This document shows positions 33,485 to 42,292 of a stretch of 42,449 nucleotides of DNA, one piece after another. The stretch covers positions 1 through 42,449 of the forward strand of contig NZ_JAJFNK010000044.1 in the NCBI RefSeq assembly GCF_021739485.1, read 5' to 3'. The notes under the pieces were generated by a model. The model saw only the letters and a program-made list of their open reading frames with translations, ran no database searches and was not told the origin of the DNA. The translations under genes and the position numbers were made by a program. How positions within the stretch are numbered: position 1 is the first letter of the stretch; every line of letters begins with the position of its first letter. This stretch comes from Alicyclobacillus tolerans (GTDB taxonomy: Bacteria; Bacillota; Bacilli; Alicyclobacillales; Alicyclobacillaceae).

Positions 33485-35752
33485 ATGGGGGATATAGAAA
33501 AAAACGACTCGCTGACAAAATTACTGAAACGAATCTTTTTTGTAGTGTTGGTCGGGTGTGTTGCCATTTTTGTCTGGGGAACGGTCCAAACCTATAACGG
33601 TGCTCCACCGATTCCTACAAAGGTCGTCACTCAATCTGGACAGGTTCTCTTTACTGAACTCCAGATTGTCGAGGGTAAGGCGGGCTTTCAGGAAGCTGAT
33701 CTGATGGACTACGGCAGTGTCTACGGAAATGGTTCGTATTTCGGCGAAGACTACACGGCTTTGCTGCTGCACGAACTCGCTGTTCAAATGAGAGACGAAT
33801 ATGCGCAAAGTTCGTACCACCTTCCGTTTGCAAAATTGAATGTGGGGCAACAAACCATCGTAGGCGACAAGGTCGAACAGGAACTGCAGCATCCAAATCT
33901 GAAAAACGGTGTCTTGACTGTGTCGGATACGGAAGGGCAGGCTATGCAAGGTATCCTGCGTTCGACGGCGACCAGTCTGATCACGACGAATAGGCAGGAG
34001 GGGTATGTAAAAGCGACCGCACTGAATGCGTCCAGTGCATCGGATGTAGCGGATTTTCTCATGTACACAGCCTGGACGTCTGTTGCTCACCGGCCCGGAC
34101 TGGACTATTCATATACGAACAATTGGCCGTATGAACCCCTTGTCGGGAACGTGCCCACCTCGCAAACGTTTATCTGGACTTGGGCTTCCATTGGTTTGCT
34201 TTTAGCCGGAATTGGGGCGACCGTGTACTTTTACTTCGCTCACATCTCCGCACCAGTCGAGGAAGTGGGTCTCAACGAAATTCAAGGATTTCCGAAGCTG
34301 ACGCCAAGCCAGCGTAAAAGCGGCAAGTACTTTCTTACGGTCGCAATTTTGTTTCTCATTCAAATTGGCGCCGGTATGCTCATGGCCCACTACTATTCGG
34401 AACGCAGCGGTTTCTTTGGACTCAATCTCATAAATCTCATGCCTTTCAATGTTTTGAAGGCCATTCACATCCAAACGGCAATTTTTTGGATCGCCATTGC
34501 CTGGATGGGCGCGGGCATCTTCCTGGCCCCGTTTATCAGTGGAGAAGAACCGAAGTACCAAGGGCTGTTGGTCGACATTCTATTCGTTGCGATTTGGATG
34601 GTCGGTTTGTCCACACTGGTCGGATTGTATGCGGGGATTAAAGGATGGCTCCCAGGAAACAGCTGGTTTTGGTTTGGCAACCAGGGGCTGACGTATTTGC
34701 AACTGGGTCGATTTGACCAACTGGCGTTGTTTGTCGGCTTAGTCCTGTGGGTCGTGATTATCGCTCGCGCTCTTTGGCCAGCGTTGAGGAAACAAAAGGG
34801 ATGGGGGAGTCTGGAACACTTGCTGCTATACGCGGGTGTATCGATTGCCGCCATGTATGTGTTTGGAATGTTCCCAGTGACTTGGATTATGAACTCTTTT
34901 ACGCTCACGGACTTCTGGCGCTGGTGGGTCGTCCACCTTTGGGTCGAAGGAACCTTCGAATTTTTCGCCGTGATCGCGGTGACCTACCTGTTAGTGATCT
35001 TGGGCTTTGTTTCACGCAAAACAGCGGAACGTTCAACCTGGTTCGAATTAATCCTGGTCTTTATGGGTGGGATTGTCGGCACTGGACATCACATGTATTG
35101 GGTGGGAGAACCTTGGGTCTGGATTAGCATCGGGAGCATGTTCTCGTTCATTGAAGTGATGCCGTTGTTGTTGATGGTTGTGGAAGCCATCGAAAATCGC
35201 AGACACATGAAACAGCAGAAGAATTTCCAGCATCGGGTCGCGTTATTGTATCTGATGGGTTCGGGTTTTTGGAACTTTTTTGGGGCGGGTGTTCTGGGCG
35301 GGCTGATCAATGCCCCGCTGATCAATTTCTATGAGCACGGCACATTTCTCACATTGGCACATGCGCACACCGCGATGTTCGGAGCCTTTGGGTTGCTGGG
35401 TATTGGACTCATCTACTTTGCCCTGCGCTACATCGTCGGGGAAAACCCTTGGACGGAGAAGGCTGGGATTTGGGCGTTCTGGTTCTACAACATCGGAATG
35501 ATTCTGTGGCTGCTGTTGAACTTCTGGCCGATTGGTTTTGAACAGTTGAACGCGGTCTATACCCACAGCTACGTCTATGCCCGCAGTTTGGCATTCTACA
35601 ACAAGACGTTGATATGGCAGTGGCTGCGGATGCCAGGGGATATTTTCTTCGGACTCGGCGCTGTCATGATGTCTTGGGACATTTACAGAAAGCTGCGGCA
35701 GGCATCCGGGAAGAAACAGATGGTAGGACCAGAAGTAAAAGCTCGTGTCTAA
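33485..35752 (+). CDS. norB: Quinol-dependent nitric oxide reductase (qNor)
   Basis: A 755-residue single-subunit NO reductase. One N-terminal helix is followed by a long extracytoplasmic domain (about residues 40-230) and then the twelve-helix heme-copper-oxidase-like core. HLWVEGTFEFFAV, GHHMYWVGEP and AHAHTAMFGAFG provide the conserved His for the hemes and the FeB site with nearby Glu. It reduces 2 NO to N2O with electrons from menaquinol. ATG 33485 has AAAGGAG 8 nt upstream. Fnr/Rex-type site upstream. No cNor subunit is present; it detoxifies NO or completes part of denitrification. Confidence 0.94.
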   Translation: MGDIEKNDSLTKLLKRIFFVVLVGCVAIFVWGTVQTYNGAPPIPTKVVTQSGQVLFTELQIVEGKAGFQEADLMDYGSVYGNGSYFGEDYTALLLHELAVQMRDEYAQSSYHLPFAKLNVGQQTIVGDKVEQELQHPNLKNGVLTVSDTEGQAMQGILRSTATSLITTNRQEGYVKATALNASSASDVADFLMYTAWTSVAHRPGLDYSYTNNWPYEPLVGNVPTSQTFIWTWASIGLLLAGIGATVYFYFAHISAPVEEVGLNEIQGFPKLTPSQRKSGKYFLTVAILFLIQIGAGMLMAHYYSERSGFFGLNLINLMPFNVLKAIHIQTAIFWIAIAWMGAGIFLAPFISGEEPKYQGLLVDILFVAIWMVGLSTLVGLYAGIKGWLPGNSWFWFGNQGLTYLQLGRFDQLALFVGLVLWVVIIARALWPALRKQKGWGSLEHLLLYAGVSIAAMYVFGMFPVTWIMNSFTLTDFWRWWVVHLWVEGTFEFFAVIAVTYLLVILGFVSRKTAERSTWFELILVFMGGIVGTGHHMYWVGEPWVWISIGSMFSFIEVMPLLLMVVEAIENRRHMKQQKNFQHRVALLYLMGSGFWNFFGAGVLGGLINAPLINFYEHGTFLTLAHAHTAMFGAFGLLGIGLIYFALRYIVGENPWTEKAGIWAFWFYNIGMILWLLLNFWPIGFEQLNAVYTHSYVYARSLAFYNKTLIWQWLRMPGDIFFGLGAVMMSWDIYRKLRQASGKKQMVGPEVKARV

Positions 35753-35830
35753 ATGACACGTAGCCGTTCTACGAGACAAACATGAGCGGCGCATTAAATT
35801 GTCTAAAGTAAATTCTATACTAGACCAAAC

Positions 35831-35868
35831 GGGGCGTATCTCTCGCGACGCCCCTATTTTCATTTTTA
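35831..35868 (+). terminator. Rho-independent terminator of norB
   Basis: Stem GGGGCGT (35831-35837) with ACGCCCC (35848-35854), 10-nt loop, then TATTTTCATTTTT. It lies 80 nt after the norB stop and 28 nt before the end of the convergent ClC gene. Confidence 0.82.
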
Positions 35869-35895
35869 AATATCCTTGGAATCTCCTAGGGGGGA

Positions 35896-37695
35896 CTACA
35901 TGTTGCTTTGTCTCGATGCATTCCCGTTATTTTCTACGGCTTCTCTCCGGGGGACCTTAAGCCACGTAAACACCCGCTTTCTGACCACTTCCTCGTGATA
36001 TTCTCGCTTTCGCAAGTCGAACAATTGCTGTAGCGTCACAAATCCGAAGCAGGTAGCCTGTTCGTCCACAATCCAGACCCAGTCTGCATCGGCTTCGATC
36101 ATGCACTCCAGAGCCGTCTTCGCTGTATCTGTGGTTTTCAACACCGGGTGGTGGCCAACGTGATCGAGAATACGGGAGTGTGGACTGAGTTTAGACTGTT
36201 TCGCAAGTTCCCACGCGGAAATGATCCCTTTTAGGCTGCCGTCTTGATCGATGACCTGAAGCCAAGTTCCTGACGAGTGTGCAGCCAGGAAATCCTCGGC
36301 AGCATATCGCACCACCCTATCATCACTGAGAGATAATTCCGGTCTCCAAGCAATCTCTTTGCAATAGTGCATTTGCAACGGGTCGGTTTGATACTCGCGA
36401 GTCAAATGCAGCCCGCGACGGGCAATCTTTTCTGTGAGTATCGAGCGCGGGAGAAGGAATGAGGACAATCCTGTTGCAATGCTTGACGTGATTAAAAGAG
36501 GCAACAAAGCGCCTAGATTGTGTGTCAATTCCAGCGGGAAAATGACACTCGTAAACGGGGTCCGGGTTACGCCTGAGAAAATTGCGGACATCCCCAGCAG
36601 TGCCCACACTCCTGGATGAGGTACGTGAAAAAGCTCACCAACGCTCCCACCTAGACTTCCCCCGATGATGAGGATAGGAGCCAAGATTCCACCGGAGGTG
36701 CCCGAGCCCAGTGCAACGACCCAGATTATCGTTTTCACAATCAAGAGTGTAAGGAGCGTATAAACAGTCAATTTAACGTTGAGCATCGCCGAAATACTAT
36801 CATATCCAACGCCGAGTGCTCGGGGTGAGATGAAACCGCCAACTCCTATGACGACTGCCCCCAATGCTGGCCACCACATCCAGTGAATGGGCAGCTTGCG
36901 GAACGCATCCTCCACGCCATAGATAGCCCACGTGAGTAAAATGGCAAGGAAGCTGCCGACTACGCCAATGAGTGCAGATACACCCAGCAACTGTGCACTA
37001 ACGTTTGTCAATACAGGCATACCGAAAAGTGGACCTGGGCCAATGAGAGCTACACGGATCGCATCGGCCACGGCGCTTGCCAGGGCAATTGGCACAAGAC
37101 TTCGAGGCTTAAATTCAAAAACAAGGAGTTCAACAGCAAACAATACAGAAGAGACGGGTGCCGCAAACGTGGCTGACATACCTCCAGCCGCGCCAGCGAC
37201 AAGCATGATGCGACGCTCGACCGAGGAGAACTTCAAGAATTGACTGAACAATGAACCAAAGGAGCCGCCTGTCATGATAATAGGACCTTCAGCACCAAAT
37301 GGTCCACCAGAGCCAATGGAGATAGCTGCAGAAATGGGTTTCCAGAATGCAACCCTGGGTTGAACTTTGCTTTCATGGACGAGCATGGCTTCGATGGCTT
37401 CGGGTATGCCATGTCCCCGGATTTTTTCCGATCCGTATCTCGCGATAAACCCGATCAAGATTGCGCCAACAATGGGAGGGAGAATGGCCCATGCATGCAG
37501 ATGGTTATGAGTTGGGGTCATGTAGGCCAGTGACAGTCGATGATAAAAAGAAAGGTTTGTGAAGAAATAGATCATTTTGAGCAAAACGATTGCAATAAAG
37601 GCGCACATTGCTCCAACGATTAGCCCCGCAGCAGACAGCTTTATGATCTGAGTCGAGGTTGTGAAATCACCCGTCTTACGTGATTGGAAATCCAT
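35896..37695 (-). CDS. ClC-family chloride channel/transporter with CBS domains
   Basis: A 599-residue membrane protein. Ion-path motifs are GHGIPE (for GSGIP), GAEGPIIMTGG (for GREGP; the gating Glu is kept, the Arg is Ala) and GSGTSGGILAP (for GxFxP). The C-terminal about 150 residues form two CBS domains (LAAHSSGTWLQVIDQDGSLKGIISAWEL and the ECMIEADADWVWIVDEQATCFGFVTLQQL part). The ATG at 37695 is preceded by GAGAGGAG at about 11 nt. It likely exchanges or conducts Cl- or another anion; nitrate passes through some members, and its place next to the NO/nitrate genes suggests this but does not prove it. Confidence 0.9.
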   Translation of the reverse strand: MDFQSRKTGDFTTSTQIIKLSAAGLIVGAMCAFIAIVLLKMIYFFTNLSFYHRLSLAYMTPTHNHLHAWAILPPIVGAILIGFIARYGSEKIRGHGIPEAIEAMLVHESKVQPRVAFWKPISAAISIGSGGPFGAEGPIIMTGGSFGSLFSQFLKFSSVERRIMLVAGAAGGMSATFAAPVSSVLFAVELLVFEFKPRSLVPIALASAVADAIRVALIGPGPLFGMPVLTNVSAQLLGVSALIGVVGSFLAILLTWAIYGVEDAFRKLPIHWMWWPALGAVVIGVGGFISPRALGVGYDSISAMLNVKLTVYTLLTLLIVKTIIWVVALGSGTSGGILAPILIIGGSLGGSVGELFHVPHPGVWALLGMSAIFSGVTRTPFTSVIFPLELTHNLGALLPLLITSSIATGLSSFLLPRSILTEKIARRGLHLTREYQTDPLQMHYCKEIAWRPELSLSDDRVVRYAAEDFLAAHSSGTWLQVIDQDGSLKGIISAWELAKQSKLSPHSRILDHVGHHPVLKTTDTAKTALECMIEADADWVWIVDEQATCFGFVTLQQLFDLRKREYHEEVVRKRVFTWLKVPRREAVENNGNASRQSNM

Positions 37696-37755
37696 GGTGC
37701 AGTGTGCTCCTCTCGAGTGAACGTTAAGTACTCATGCAAAAATCGGAACACAGTA

Positions 37756-37784
37756 TTTATATCGTAATACGATATTTATTGCAA
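37756..37784 (-). promoter_or_regulatory. ClC promoter with palindromic operator in the spacer
   Basis: On the minus strand -35 TTGCAA (37784-37779) and -10 TATAAA (37761-37756) are exactly 17 nt apart. The spacer and -10 are occupied by a perfect palindrome, ATATCGTA-A-TACGATAT at 37759-37775. A repressor bound there would block RNA polymerase. The same 13-bp core is found at 30394-30406. Confidence 0.7.
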
Positions 37785-37796
37785 CGGGGTAATTCA

Positions 37797-37836
37797 ACAA
37801 ACGGGCGTACCCCTTTGCCGAGGCACGCCCGTTTGT
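37797..37836 (-). terminator. Terminator of hmp
   Basis: A perfect 12-bp stem ACAAACGGGCGT (37797-37808) with ACGCCCGTTTGT (37825-37836) and a 16-nt loop lies 44 nt beyond the hmp stop. The minus-strand descending arm ends in GTTTGTTG, a partial U-tract. Confidence 0.75.
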
Positions 37837-37879
37837 CCTTTGCTTCTCCTTTTATGCCAATGCGCGTTTCGCCCGATGG

Positions 37880-39172
37880 TTACAGGCTAGCATCTAGGTT
37901 TCCAAACGCTCCAAAAAACTCATAATGGATTTTACCTTCCGGAATACCCCATTGCTTGAGCGCCGAGTTGACGGCCCTCATAAACGGCGTAGGTCCACAA
38001 AAGTAATAGTCAACGTCGGTTGACGGGAGATTTTCCTTCATCCAGTCCAAGTTAATAAAACCCTGTTTGTCGAAGTCGACCCCGATTTGCTCTCCTTCGA
38101 CAGGCTTCTCGTAAATGACAAACGATTTTACGTTCGCATGGCTTTTGGCCGTATTGCGGACATGGTCTTTAAAGGCGTGCACCTTACTGTTCAGCGCCGC
38201 CTGCACAAAATACACCGGACGCAGTGGTTGTTCCTCGACCAACGTATTTAACATGCTCATCAACGGGGTGAGACCCACTCCTCCGCTGATTAAAACGACC
38301 GGTGAACGACTTTCCATATTGAGATAAAAATCCCCTGCGGGAGCGGTAATTGGAATGATGTCCCCTTCTCGTACATGTGTATGCAGATACGTTGAAACGA
38401 CTCCGGCAGGAACACCCGCGGCTGGGGATTCTTCTCGTTTTACGCTGATACGGTAGTACCCGACGCCAGGTCGGTCCGATAAGCTGTATTGACGCAAGTG
38501 TGTATAGGGCTCCCCACCAATATCCATTTTGACGGTAATGTATTGCCCCGGCGTGAAGTGGGCAATGGGCTTGCCGTCTTGCGGCTTGAGGTAAAAGGAA
38601 GTGATGACATCACTTTCTGGGACCTTTCGATCGACCACAAAGTTCCGATAGCCGCCCCAACCCCCTGGGAAAACTTCCGTCGTCTCGTACAAGGCATTTT
38701 CCATACGAATGAACACGTCCGAGATGACGTCGTAGGCGTCCGCCCATGCGTTGAGGACCTCATCGGTCGCGGCGTCGCCTAAAACTTCCTTAATGGCGCC
38801 AAGCAGGTTTTCTCCAACGATGGGGTAGTGTTCCGGTTGAATCTGTAGACTGCGATGCTTTTGACCGATCCGTTCCAAGGCCGGAATGATGACACTCATA
38901 TCTTCAATATTCGCCGCTGCGGCGTAGACGGCATCGGCCAGCGCTTTGGGTTGATGGCCGGTTATTTGATGCGTTTGATTAAAGATATTCTTGAGCTCCG
39001 GGTGGTTTGTAAACATTCGCTGATAGAAACGGCGGGTAATAGTTTCACCATGTTGCTTAACTGCTGGTAGGGTGGCCTTCACAATCTCTAATTTCTGTGG
39101 CTCAATGGTTTTTAGAGCACTTACAATCTCTTCTAATTCTCGTTGGCGCGATTTCATGGTCAAGGTGGTCAT
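37880..39172 (-). CDS. hmp: Flavohemoglobin, nitric oxide dioxygenase
   Basis: A 430-residue protein with a globin domain (about 15-160; proximal His in RIGQKHRSLQIQPEHYPIVGENLL), an FAD-binding beta-barrel (LRQYSLSDRPG) and an NAD-binding domain (ISGGVGLTPLMSML, YFCGPTPFM). It converts NO and O2 to nitrate with NAD(P)H. It has about 20 extra N-terminal residues over the usual 400. ATG 39172 follows a GGGAAGTGG region; ATG 39157 is possible. An Fnr box at -41 supports anaerobic or NO-linked induction. Confidence 0.95.
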   Translation of the reverse strand: MTTLTMKSRQRELEEIVSALKTIEPQKLEIVKATLPAVKQHGETITRRFYQRMFTNHPELKNIFNQTHQITGHQPKALADAVYAAAANIEDMSVIIPALERIGQKHRSLQIQPEHYPIVGENLLGAIKEVLGDAATDEVLNAWADAYDVISDVFIRMENALYETTEVFPGGWGGYRNFVVDRKVPESDVITSFYLKPQDGKPIAHFTPGQYITVKMDIGGEPYTHLRQYSLSDRPGVGYYRISVKREESPAAGVPAGVVSTYLHTHVREGDIIPITAPAGDFYLNMESRSPVVLISGGVGLTPLMSMLNTLVEEQPLRPVYFVQAALNSKVHAFKDHVRNTAKSHANVKSFVIYEKPVEGEQIGVDFDKQGFINLDWMKENLPSTDVDYYFCGPTPFMRAVNSALKQWGIPEGKIHYEFFGAFGNLDASL

Positions 39173-39245
39173 GCATTTCCACTTCCCTTAGTTTATATTG
39201 CCTGTGAGAAAGGGATTCTTCTTCGATGTGATGCTCATCCTTTGT

Positions 39246-39277
39246 CTGAGTGACATCTGAGTGACATCTGAGTGACA
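39246..39277. repeat. Three tandem 11-bp repeats in the hmp leader
   Basis: Three consecutive copies of CTGAGTGACAT (the last ending ACA) cover 39246-39277. By the inferred start at about 39282 they lie just inside the 5' end of the hmp transcript. Confidence 0.8.
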
Positions 39278-39288
39278 CAACACGTGAT

Positions 39289-39330
39289 ATTTTAAGCCGG
39301 GAATTAGGTTATAATGTGACGAAAATCACT
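39289..39330 (-). promoter_or_regulatory. Fnr-activated promoter of hmp
   Basis: Fnr box TGTGA-CGAAAA-TCACT at 39315-39330, with -10 TAAAAT on the minus strand at 39294-39289. The box centre is about 41 nt upstream of the expected start near 39282, the spacing of class II Fnr activation. The box could also act on the plus-strand kinase gene, but the fit there is poorer. The rest of the 39173-39544 gap shows no gene. Confidence 0.7.
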
Positions 39331-39544
39331 ACAAACATGGAAGATCTATGATCGCTGTTGAGTCCCTCGCTTTTTAAATTCAATAAATGCACAGTTACCA
39401 AGTCCATTTGTGGTTGATTGGACTCCATCAACGGTGTACCCAGATGTCGCGATACCATGCACAGTATTTATGTTGTCTAGAAAATTATTGTAGAATTTTA
39501 GTGGTAACCATGATTTATGACCGATTGAGGGTTGAGGGCGTTCA

Positions 39545-40984
39545 ATGACTTCGAAAAGTCTCTTTACAAATAATCTTGAAGAATACAGGTCCTTGATGTA
39601 CTACAACCCGGATGGCGTTTGTAAATTGAACCTGGATGGGAAAATTGTTGACAGTAATCCTGTTTTCGAAGAAGTTTCTGGTTATTCAAACACCGAATTG
39701 TTAGGTATGCATTTCAAGAGTCTAATGGTTGACCCAAGCCGATGGGAACATGAGCAATCGAGAGTCGTCAATGCAGGAAATCAAAGGATCGCAGGGTTTG
39801 AATGCGAATTAAAGTCTAAAACCGCCAAGTGCTTCGTTGTATTGTTAAGTATAATGCCCATTTTTACAGAAGGTAGATTGGTTGGCCAATATGTAATCAA
39901 TAGGGACATTACACAGCAGATATCAGAACGAACGTATAGTGTCAAAATTCAAAATATGCTTGCGTTCTCGCAAAGAATGGCGTCTATAGGTAGCTGGGAA
40001 TTGTACCCGGATCGGAAAACCACGTATTGGACAGACGAGTTGTTCCACATCTACGGTATGGAAAATACGGGATATGTACCTTTCGAGAAATACAATGAAC
40101 TCATTCATCCAGACGATCGAGATCGTTATTGGGAGTCCTTTAAATCTCTGTCAACAGGTGTCCAAAAGGATATTGAATTTCGGATCATCAAACCAAACGG
40201 TGAAATCAGAACCCTCCTGTCGCGAAGGCAAAAAATCCTCACGGATAATGGCGAAATTCTTATGATTGGCGCAACGCAAGATGTTACAGAACAAAAACGC
40301 ACACAGGAGTTTTTGTTTAAAAGTGAAAAGTTGTCTACTATAGGGCAGATGGCGGCAGGTCTGGCACACGAAATACGGAACCCTTTAACTTCATTAAAGG
40401 GGTTTCTAAAGCTGATCCCTCAAACGACGGATCCGCAACGCTACCTGCAAATTATGGAGCACGAAATAAACCGAATCGAAACAGTGACGAATGAACTGTT
40501 AACGTTGGCTAAACCACAGGTCAAGAAATTTCAGCCAACGGATATTGAGCAGAAAGTGGCTAATGTATTGCAAGTATTAAACACCCACGCTTTGATGAAG
40601 AGCGTTGAAATATCCGTGGAAGCAGAGAGAAATATTCCGCTTGTTGAATGTGAACCCAGTCAAATAGATCAAGTGTGTCTTAACTTGCTTAAAAATGCGA
40701 TTGAAGCTGCACCTATTGGCGGGAAAGTCATTGTGCAGATGGCGCAAACTAACCAGGAAAAGGTCATTCTGCGAATTATAGATAATGGGCCTGGTATTTC
40801 TCAAGAAAACATCTCAAGATTAGGCGAACCGTTCTATTCAACAAAGGAAAATGGAACGGGGCTAGGGCTCATGATCAGTCAGAAGATCGTTTTGGAGCAT
40901 CACGGAAAATTGGAGTTCCACAGTGAGGTGCATAAGGGGACAACCGTGAGTATGGTGTTGCCATGTAGACAACCGCGTAACTGA
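39545..40984 (+). CDS. PAS-domain sensor histidine kinase (sporulation-kinase type)
   Basis: A 479-residue soluble kinase. Two PAS domains (about 12-125 and 140-255; the first has NPDGVCKLNLDGKIVDSNPVFEEVSGYS) precede the dimerisation helix with GLAHEIRNPLTSLKGFLKLI (phospho-His), the N box NLLKNAIEAA, G1 DNGPGIS and G2 GTGLGL. It resembles Kin-type kinases that feed Spo0A, with no membrane helix and no adjacent response regulator. GAGGG precedes the ATG. The signal is unknown; PAS domains may bind heme, flavin or ligands. Confidence 0.92.
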   Translation: MTSKSLFTNNLEEYRSLMYYNPDGVCKLNLDGKIVDSNPVFEEVSGYSNTELLGMHFKSLMVDPSRWEHEQSRVVNAGNQRIAGFECELKSKTAKCFVVLLSIMPIFTEGRLVGQYVINRDITQQISERTYSVKIQNMLAFSQRMASIGSWELYPDRKTTYWTDELFHIYGMENTGYVPFEKYNELIHPDDRDRYWESFKSLSTGVQKDIEFRIIKPNGEIRTLLSRRQKILTDNGEILMIGATQDVTEQKRTQEFLFKSEKLSTIGQMAAGLAHEIRNPLTSLKGFLKLIPQTTDPQRYLQIMEHEINRIETVTNELLTLAKPQVKKFQPTDIEQKVANVLQVLNTHALMKSVEISVEAERNIPLVECEPSQIDQVCLNLLKNAIEAAPIGGKVIVQMAQTNQEKVILRIIDNGPGISQENISRLGEPFYSTKENGTGLGLMISQKIVLEHHGKLEFHSEVHKGTTVSMVLPCRQPRN

Positions 40985-41110
40985 GAATGACGAAGAATGA
41001 TGTATACCTACGATTGAAGGACAAACGATGGTGCAGGTGCATTCGAGGATGGGAACGTCCTCGTGGTGAGAGTTGGCTGTGTGCTGATCTTGCGTTGGGG
41101 GAGTCCACCG

Positions 41111-41143
41111 CTCATGATTCCCCATGCTCATGATTCCCCCATG
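41111..41143. repeat. Two tandem 16-17-bp repeats before ldh
   Basis: CTCATGATTCCCCATG (41111-41126) is followed at once by CTCATGATTCCCCCATG (41127-41143). It lies about 110 nt before ldh in an otherwise empty gap. Confidence 0.75.
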
Positions 41144-41249
41144 TTTAGTCTTTTAAGAAAGGTGCACACTATTCTCGCATGCACGTCAGCGGATCAATTG
41201 TCCAAAGGTACACGTGTTGGCCTATTCTTAATACAACAGGAGTGTTTTT

Positions 41250-42155
41250 GTGAAGGTAGCAATTATAGGCTCGGGGGCGGTTGGTTCAACGACTGCTTAT
41301 ACGTTGTTACTACGCAAACGAGTCAACGAGCTCGTGTTAATCGACGTCAATCAAAACAAAGCCATGGGCGATGCTTTTGACCTGAGTCACGGCTTACCGT
41401 TCATAGGTGCCATCAAAGTATATGCCGGGGAATACAAAGACTGTGCCGATGCCGACATCATCATTGTTACCGCGGGTGTAGCTCAAAAACCAAATGAGAC
41501 AAGGCAAGACTTATTAGCGCGAAACCTTCAGATATTTGATGCAATGATTCCAAAGGTAACACAACGGAATAAAAATGGTATCCTTCTGATTGCTACAAAC
41601 CCAGTGGATATCCTATCGTACTTTTCGTGGAAGAAATCGGGGTGGGACTGGAATCGGGTTATCGGCTCCGGTACATTGCTGGATAGCGCGCGATTTCGCT
41701 ACCTGATTGCCAACAAACTAAACGTTGACCCGCGGAGCGTTCACGCTCACATTGTTGGTGAACATGGGGATACAGAACTTCCACTTTGGAGCCATACAAA
41801 CATTGCCGGTATGCCGATTGGTCTGTCTGAAGTTGAGAAACAAGACCTCTTTAAAGCAACAAGGGACGCGGCATACCAAATTATTAGCACCAAAGGGTCA
41901 ACCTATTATGCGATTGCTCTAGCGCTCGATCGAATTGTCGAATCAATCCTATTCAACGAATCCTCGGTGCTCAATGTGTCCACATTGCTACAGAACTTTC
42001 ACGGCATATCCGACGTTTATTTAGGAGTTCCATGTGTCGTAAATCGACAAGGCATTCATGAAGTCCTTCCCATTGAACCCTCGCCAGTTGAGTTGGAAAA
42101 GCTCAAATACTCGGCTAACGAATTAAAGAAACAAATTGCGGCATTTGGATTGTAA
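41250..42155 (+). CDS. ldh: L-lactate dehydrogenase
   Basis: A 301-residue NAD-dependent L-lactate dehydrogenase. GSGAVGSTTAY is the dinucleotide loop, ETRQDLL carries the substrate-loop Arg, TNPVDILSYF follows, and IVGEHGDTELPLW holds the catalytic His. Acceptance of pyruvate rather than malate is suggested by the Gln/Lys loop QKPNETR. It starts at GTG 41250 with ACAGGAG 7 nt upstream; it is slightly shorter than the usual 310-320. Fermentative regeneration of NAD is its likely task. It stands alone. Confidence 0.9.
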   Translation: MKVAIIGSGAVGSTTAYTLLLRKRVNELVLIDVNQNKAMGDAFDLSHGLPFIGAIKVYAGEYKDCADADIIIVTAGVAQKPNETRQDLLARNLQIFDAMIPKVTQRNKNGILLIATNPVDILSYFSWKKSGWDWNRVIGSGTLLDSARFRYLIANKLNVDPRSVHAHIVGEHGDTELPLWSHTNIAGMPIGLSEVEKQDLFKATRDAAYQIISTKGSTYYAIALALDRIVESILFNESSVLNVSTLLQNFHGISDVYLGVPCVVNRQGIHEVLPIEPSPVELEKLKYSANELKKQIAAFGL

Positions 42156-42257
42156 CAACGGAAGGAAAGGTGTTAATCAGACCATAGAATGGGGGGCTAT
42201 TTCGGATCGATACGCCCATGGCTGTTCAACGATCTCCCCATAACCTTAAAATACCAG

Positions 42258-42286
42258 TTGCATTGCTAGAGCGGGCGTAGTATATT
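42258..42286 (+). promoter_or_regulatory. Strong promoter, probably of an rRNA operon
   Basis: -35 TTGCAT (42258-42263) and -10 TATATT (42281-42286) are 17 nt apart. A G/C-rich hairpin GCCGC-GAGA-GCGGC follows about 10 nt later. Confidence 0.6.
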
Positions 42287-42292
42287 AGTCGA

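Noticed and set aside
39246..39277. Tandem repeats as a CRISPR array
   Set aside because: The 11-bp units are directly adjacent without spacers, and no cas genes are present.
41044..41066. Hairpin CGAGGA/TCCTCG after the histidine kinase as a terminator
   Set aside because: The stem is only 6 bp and has no following U-tract.
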